64,000 bases of DNA from assembly GCA_014338405.1 (NCBI GenBank), contig JTDE01003260.1, forward strand, positions 1 through 64,000, written 5' to 3'. Within the stretch, counting starts at the first letter, position 1, and the number at the start of each line of letters is the position of its first letter. Of the stretch, positions 58,750 through 64,000 are shown piece by piece. Origin of the DNA: Paragonimus skrjabini miyazakii. Lineage: Eukaryota > Platyhelminthes > Trematoda > Plagiorchiida > Troglotrematidae. Position numbers and translations under genes: made by a program. The notes beneath the pieces were generated by a model. That model made no database searches. It was not told the origin of the DNA and was given only the letters and a program-made list of their open reading frames with translations.

Positions 58750-59715
58750 TAGTAACCCAGTCTCACCAATAATGAGAATAAAGACATATATGCAAACATA
58801 TGTTTTCGATAATTCATCTTCAAGCCGGTACAATTATATGAGTTAATAGAGTTAGATCGAGATATCGACCAGACTTATTACAGAGAAACTAGTTTACTGG
58901 TCAGTCAATTGGCGATAGCTTGATTGGTTGGTTACGTCACGCTTGTCCACTGGTTTGACCGCGCAGGTTGACCATCGATCCGATGGATTTGTGGCCATGG
59001 TAGGTGCAGCGCTTGAACAAAGCGTTTTTGGTGACATAATACTGGGTCAAGTAGCCTGACTCCAATGGCTTCGGCAGTACAAAAGTTCTGATTCGGACCG
59101 CTTTTGATGGGTTGCCTGGCGCGCGATATACCACTTTGAAGGCTTGATCAGTGTTCACCTGGTGTCCGCTTTCAACCCGATGAGCGAGGATAGCACTGTT
59201 GACCGATCGTGATTCCCCGTGCCTCAGCCACCGTGGATGGTGTTCTCGGATTCGTTTCGAAAGTTGTCTTGACGTTCGACCAATATAATCCGCTCCACAG
59301 GAACAAGTAGATGGGTAGATACACATAGATGAGGTCTGAACTATCAGTCTATCTTTGTTATAAAACCTGAGAATTGAGGATGTGGAGAGTTGGATACGGA
59401 GTTCTGCTGTAACATAGGTCCTGCTAATCGTCTGGTTTGTTCAAGCACTGCACCTACCATGGTCACAAATCCATCGGATCGATGGTCAACCTGCGCGGTC
59501 AAACCAATGGACAAGCGTGACTTGACCGACTAATCAAGCTATCGCCAGTTGACTGACCAGTGACCTAGTTTCTCGATCACAAATCTGATCGATATTTGGA
59601 TCTAACTCTATTAACTTCTTACATGATTGTACCGGCCTGAAGATGAATTATCGAAAACATATGTTCGCTTATATGTCTTTATTCTCACCAATAAACCATC
59701 ATTTCTACTTAGGAG
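58750..59715. mobile_element. PLE-2 3' end between ~270-base inverted repeats
   Basis: Arms about 58750-59023 and 59437-59715 are inverse copies, sharing ACATATGTTTTCGATAATTC, GGTTTGACCGCGCAGGTTG and CATCGATCCGATGGATTTGT. The left arm includes the last 29 codons of the GIY-YIG gene, so the right arm is the 3' end of a second, oppositely oriented PLE-2 copy or an inverted terminal repeat reaching into the gene. Confidence 0.75.
58937..59437 (-). pseudogene. PLE-2 GIY-YIG endonuclease domain
   Basis: Minus strand. The open frame 59326-58937 encodes STCSCGADYIGRTSRQLSKR with the Cys-x-Cys and Y-I-G-R motif, then HHPRWLRHGES and a long C-terminal part (VLPKPLESGYLTQYYVTKN). Upstream in the same reading (to about 59437), ELRIQLSTSSILRFYNKDRL is the usual linker from the RT. 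The domain looks intact. Its RT is not directly upstream: matching RT sequence ends near 60830, about 1.4 kb away. Confidence 0.75.
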
Positions 59716-59719
59716 GTAT

Positions 59720-60590
59720 GTCTATTCCGACTATAGCTTCTCATGAATGGTTTTCAATCAGAATCAAACGGTAGCCTTTCTGGTATGTATGCGTCAAACT
59801 GACGCTATTTTAATGACCCCCAACTGCCTTTAAAAGGGGCATTTTCGAAGTGACGTTTAATTGTTGTGTTTAATCTTAGATTTCAATATGGTGCGACGCA
59901 ATTATTATCTGCTCATCGATTCTAACTAGTAGATGGCCTAAGCAATCCGAAGACTAAACTCCCTCTGGATTAGTTTACATTCTCTCTTAATGTGAGTAGT
60001 TTGTCAGTATTCCGTGAGGTTTAAGCCTTTAGTCCGCCAGTGTTTTGGTACGAAATGAATGAATTTTTCCGTGATCACTTGCCAGCTTCTTTGCTAATTT
60101 ATCGACGATACCATTATTACTCGCATAAATTGATTACCTCATTTTTGTCATTCTGTCAGCGCAGTGTATAGATACCATCTTGGCACAAGTTTTCCAATGT
60201 ATTTACACACACCCTATTTATCAATTCGTTCAGCCTGTACGTCCGGTCACTCGATGGAGGTGTAATGGGTGTGTGAACAGTTGATTCAAACGGAATGTCC
60301 AAACAATAACGTTAGACTAATATTGTCCAATAGTTAGTAATATGACTGGTGGTATAGCACATGCTTCACAGCTTCGTTCGGTGCTATCCGCTGATTTAAC
60401 TCCATCTACTTGGATCGCTTTCGACCATGTTGCGATTACCCATAAAGCGGTGAACGATACGTAGATATATGAAACAATAGAAATGCCTTGCAATACTCTG
60501 ACCAAGAACGGATAATAGTTGCACCATATTCGAGGTTATATCGTGTAGAATCAGGTGTCACCAGGACTGGAATGTCAAAAAACTACTAAG
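59720..60590. other. No gene recognised
   Basis: Sequence separating the two PLE-2 pieces. Short frames only. Confidence 0.35.
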
Positions 60591-60591
60591 C

Positions 60592-61752
60592 TGGACTTGA
60601 ATAAAACAATGAGAAGATGCCATTCATGTGATGTTCTCCGTACATTCTCGTACATTCTGATCACACATGGACATGTAACCAATTTTAAACATTAAGACAG
60701 GGTTCCATAGGGCAGAAATAATGGCTGAAGGGACTAGACAGACAGATACGGAGGAGAAGATCAAAAATATGAGGATATTGACTACCAAGGCAGTCGCAAC
60801 GTCAACATAAGTTGCTTTTGCACAAACAGGGGTTCTCGCTCGTTGTATTACACACAACTTTGCAGCGTTATAAGTCCTGGATATAGCTGCCGTTAGACGC
60901 TTCCTCATCATTATTGACCAGCTGTCCCCTGGAAACGGGAGTTCTAAATACCCTTTCCTCTTCGGTACCGTCGTCACTTCAACAGTTGGAATGACGGCTT
61001 TGCTGCACTTATTAGTAAATCGCATGGGGTACCCGTAGACCTGTAGAGTGTCTGTCAGTAAGCCTAACTCTAGCTGTAGGTTGTCTTCAGTGCATATCCT
61101 CCGTGCTCTGTGGTATAGCGTTCTGATTAGACTTCTCTTATGCTGCACCGGACAGAAGCTTTCGAAATGAATGTACTGTCCAGCCCAGGTAGGTTTCCTG
61201 TTGACGGATCTCCTTACCGTGCCATCTGGTCTTTGAGTGACTAGAATGTCTTGGTACGGAAGGCAGTCATTCGCTTCGTTCTCTCTGGTCAGTTTTAAGT
61301 TTGGGTGAGCCTGGTTCAACTTCGAGAACTACGTATTTGATTCACTCGAGCTCTCAAAGATAGCTAGAATATCATCTACGTAGCGTCTGTACAACACTGA
61401 TTTTGACAGGCTTTCGCATTGTGTGGATTCTACTTTGGCCTTGAAGAAACCCGCTAGAAGTGGACCTAACGGACTGCACATTGCACCCCGTCCACTTGTC
61501 GGAAACTGTACGTTTGAAAATTGAGCCTTACACTGTGTTGACACTGCGGCTACCCTGGTATTCGACATCCATACAGTTGTGATTTCTCATTTTTGGTGTC
61601 TGTCCATTTAATCCCTTAAGTCATGACTTCCACTCTGTGGAATTTTTACTCGTACAAAATTAGTTACATGTCCATGTGTGATCAGAATGTACGGAATGTT
61701 ACTCCGGAGAACATCACATGAATTGCGTCTTCTCATTGTTTTATTCAAGCTC
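60592..61752. mobile_element. PLE-2 RT fragment between ~90-base inverted repeats
   Basis: Arms about 60592-60682 and 61657-61752 are inverse copies sharing CTTGAATAAAACAATGAGAA, TTCATGTGATGTTCTCC and CATTCTGATCACACATGGAC. Between them lies the PLE-2 RT fragment, continuing a short way past its end into unrelated sequence. The arms differ from those around the GIY-YIG piece. Confidence 0.7.
60830..61568 (-). pseudogene. PLE-2 reverse transcriptase, C-terminal part
   Basis: Minus strand. Starts with GAMCSPLGPLLAGFFKAK (motif B), then YRRYVDDILAIFESS with the catalytic YVDD intact. One in-frame TAG (61331-61329) follows; the same frame then continues through LKLTRENEANDCLPYQDILV, RRSVNRKPTWAGQYIHFESF and AISRTYNAAKLCVIQRARTP, where family similarity ends near 60830. 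The open frame runs on to 60624 through unrelated, hydrophobic sequence and one arm of the inverted repeat. A single nonsense codon in a long frame indicates a rather recent copy. Confidence 0.8.
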
Positions 61753-61864
61753 ATCAAAGGAATAAACTGTTTCGGACTACTAAGCTGGCCACGCGATGTA
61801 TCGTTTACCGATTGCGTGAACAAAATGAACAACTGCTGAGACAGGACGCTCGCATTAGACATCC

Positions 61865-63735
61865 GGAACTCAATTGGTCACATAGTCTGCACACTTTTAA
61901 TACGAAGATATTAAAACGATTTTGTTAAAGATTAGAGTGCAATCACTAGAATCCGACTAATTAGACTACACTACTTGACTTTGAATTGGTATGAAATAAG
62001 AAAAAACTTAACTCCGAAACTAATTTAATGCGGCGTATCTTTTATATAAAAGAGAAGTAACGATTAACAGTTTGCTCCTCTGTCAACAAATCGAAAGCCT
62101 ATCATGAACATTCTGTTGTTCCGTCTGTTTTTAGTTGATCAACGGAGAGCTATCAAATCATTATTTTTTAGGTACTCAGCTGTTTTCCAAGCTTGCCATG
62201 TAGATTACAATCAATTTATCCCCGAACGTGGTAGCATTGCATATGAGTGGGCGTTTGTGTCTATAGGTTTGAGAGTGGTGATTGGTAGGGTATCACAGAA
62301 GATAATACATTCACCCAACTTCAATATTCCTGACGCTCAAGCCTATGTGCTCAAACCACTGCACACTGATGACGTCACCCTACCACATTTGTAACCCCAG
62401 CTGATTTTCCCAACAATCAAGAACCCATGACGCTCCTCTTCACAGACACTATTCGTGTCCAGTTAGTTGGATAGAGATTGAAAGGTGTGGAAAGTATGCA
62501 AAATAACGTACATTCATTTTATTTCTTACCGGTCTACGTGCACAAACGTAAACTCGTACACGTCCGTGACTAGTGACGCTGCCCACTGGTCTCCTTAGAT
62601 TAACCGGATCTGGGGACGCCGATCGCTGACAAACTACATACGGCTGTAAACTGCGCTTCCATGTGTAGAAACATAAATTGCACAAAATGTCTTACAAAAA
62701 TGTGTGGGGCCCTTTGCCTTGAAGTTTTCTTCACAATGTTCAACTTCCCTATCTGGAACTAGATATATAGTCTACACTCTCGTTTGTATATTCATTGTTA
62801 TCGATTCTCCTATCCGGATGAAACCTGCCCTGATGACTCTCCCAACCCTTGCCGTGCATTTTTTTTAACCATGTACTTCCTTTCCTAATCCAGACACTGC
62901 TTACTAAGTATTACTCAGTAACCTCTAATGTTTATTACGGATTCTTTAATGACTATTCTAATCCTGATAATGTATTATGTTCACTTTGGGCACCCACCGT
63001 AAGGTTCAAAACGATATCGTACGCGTGTCTATTGATACGTCTCCGCCCACCCATCTTCACCAATACTGTATTCTACTGGTCGGTTCATGGGTATTTAGTC
63101 AACACGTGAACACTACTCATACACACCGACTCATCTGATTTACGTATCTGTCGTCCTTGTCAAACAGCTCAAAGTTGATTGTACTTTTGGATCACAGCCT
63201 GATTGGTGCGTATTGCTGCCCTTTTCCCTATAAACGGGAATAACTGAGATTTGGTACAACACCTATCATATTAAATGTATTGCTAATAGCATCGTTGTAA
63301 CCGATCTAACGTGGTTTGACTTTTGAGATCCGAATTAGCTGAGTGTCACTCAACATTCTAAGGATAGAATTGCACTTAAGCGTTTTGTCACATACAGGGG
63401 TGGTCTACTGACAGGTTCATATGGCTCAGTAAGTTCTTCACAAAACGGAATGTTTTCATACAGTACTCACAGTGCAGCACAATAGAGTTTATTAGAGTGA
63501 TTGAAAACTCCCGCACTGACTCTATCCAGATTTGGCTTCAATATTTCAAACTGTACTGAGCTGTCCTTGCGTCTCAAAAGCAAACACAGTTCTACAAGCT
63601 GAAGTCCCTCTGAGAGACAGCGGCTGAGTTCGTGATTGCACCTGACTATTTCATTAGCTGATGCCATAGCAATATCAGAGAATTGCTGGTCAACTTGTGG
63701 CCGTTATGTCAGAACCGTTCAGTGTTCAATCGAAT
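61865..63735. other. No gene recognised
   Basis: Includes 96- and 86-codon plus frames (62104-62394, 62849-63109) without motifs. No repeat matched. Confidence 0.35.
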
Positions 63736-63740
63736 TTCAA

Positions 63741-63852
63741 GTTAAACATCACCTACAATCGATCGCAGCTGTCGCATTCCCATAGACATTCCAGTCGGTT
63801 CATTTCGAAAAGAAGCACTAGACTCGAGTTTCGCTCTCATTAGAGCTCGATT
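63741..63852 (-). repeat. Hammerhead repeat, tail and 3' half of ribozyme
   Basis: Minus strand: GCTCTAATGAGAGC (a complete stem II hairpin), GAAA, ACTCGAGT, GTC and TAGTGC, followed by the conserved tail (AATGTCTATGGGAATGCGAC). The CUGAUGA box and 5' strand of stem I are missing; the sequence before stem II is unrelated. Cannot cleave itself. Confidence 0.65.
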
Positions 63853-63880
63853 TGTCATATCTGAAGACTCAACCATTTTT

Positions 63881-63985
63881 GCTTGTGAGTAATGATCAGG
63901 TTGCCCGATCGCCCCGAGAGGAGACACAGTTATTGTTTGTTAACTCCAATCGATAACCGCGTGATTAGGACTTCCTAGACAGGTC
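63881..63985 (+). repeat. PLE/ribozyme-associated module, single copy
   Basis: GTGAGTAATGATCAGGTTGC, CCGAGAGGAGACA and, further on, CGATAACCGCGTGATTAGGA match the reverse of 48.06-48.16 kb and the copies at 39.6 and 43.8 kb. It lies about 30 bases from the truncated hammerhead repeat. Confidence 0.5.
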
Positions 63986-64000
63986 AAAATCTCCGGTATC

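Noticed and set aside
58750..59715. A hammerhead in the PLE-2 inverted repeat, suggested by CGATCA/TGATCG hairpin followed by GAAAC and GGTC
   Set aside because: No CUGANGA box lies at the needed place on either strand.
61700..61795. A hammerhead suggested by CCGAAACAG and TTTGATGAG on the minus strand
   Set aside because: The two motifs are in the wrong order for a hammerhead and no stem I or III forms.
1..64000. CRISPR arrays, operons, bacterial promoters or terminators
   Set aside because: No regularly spaced direct repeats and no dense compact genes; the content is eukaryotic repeat DNA.

Overview
This window is eukaryotic, non-coding-rich, repeat-dense DNA with two 100-base scaffold gaps. 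Its mobile elements point to a digenean fluke, most likely a schistosome relative: a CsRn1/Boudicca-type Ty3/gypsy element with the unusual CHCC gag knuckle, fluke-type LINEs that end in (GAT)n, Penelope-like elements (PLEs) with GIY-YIG domains, and tRNA-headed repeats carrying type I hammerhead ribozymes like those described from Schistosoma satellite/SINE DNA. The species is an inference and cannot be fixed from the sequence alone. I see no convincing complete host gene; one locus near 37.3-37.8 kb is a weak candidate for host exons.

Layout. 1-3.3 kb: broken 5' part of an LTR retrotransposon (leader, gag, protease, RT, start of RNase H). 3.8-4.9 kb: an unrecognised decayed coding stretch. 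4.9-8.4 kb: LINE copy 1 (+), followed by an older LINE relic to 9.6 kb. 12.6 kb: tRNA-like SINE. 14.6 kb: LINE relic. 18.0-18.6 kb: foldback element. 18.7-22.6 kb: LINE copy 2 (-), near-identical to copy 1 in its RT and sharing the same deletion. 22.2-25.6 kb: LINE fragments and two copies of a short dispersed repeat. 28.2-30.7 kb: two diverged copies of another LINE on the minus strand, with a gap. 35.5-40.0 kb: ribozyme repeats, two SINE copies and the possible host exons. 43.5-48.4 kb: a cluster of ribozyme repeats beside PLE and LINE remains. 48.4-52.1 kb: a PLE with a LINE fragment and another repeat nested in it and a scaffold gap. 58.7-61.8 kb: a second PLE family in two pieces, each bounded by long inverted repeats. 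63.7 kb: a truncated ribozyme repeat.

The most interesting system is the hammerhead family. Nine loci in this 64 kb derive from one ribozyme repeat. Two of them (47.9 and 48.3 kb) have a complete catalytic core; they face each other in 175-base inverted arms that differ at five positions and lie directly against the 3' end of a PLE. The others show different inactivating changes, and three share a change at an invariant core position. The repeats combine a tRNA-like head, the ribozyme, a conserved tail and often an inverted copy of the tail. They probably belong to the ribozyme-bearing terminal repeats of PLEs and/or to SINEs spread by PLE or LINE enzymes.

Most long stretches between these elements show no gene I can support.
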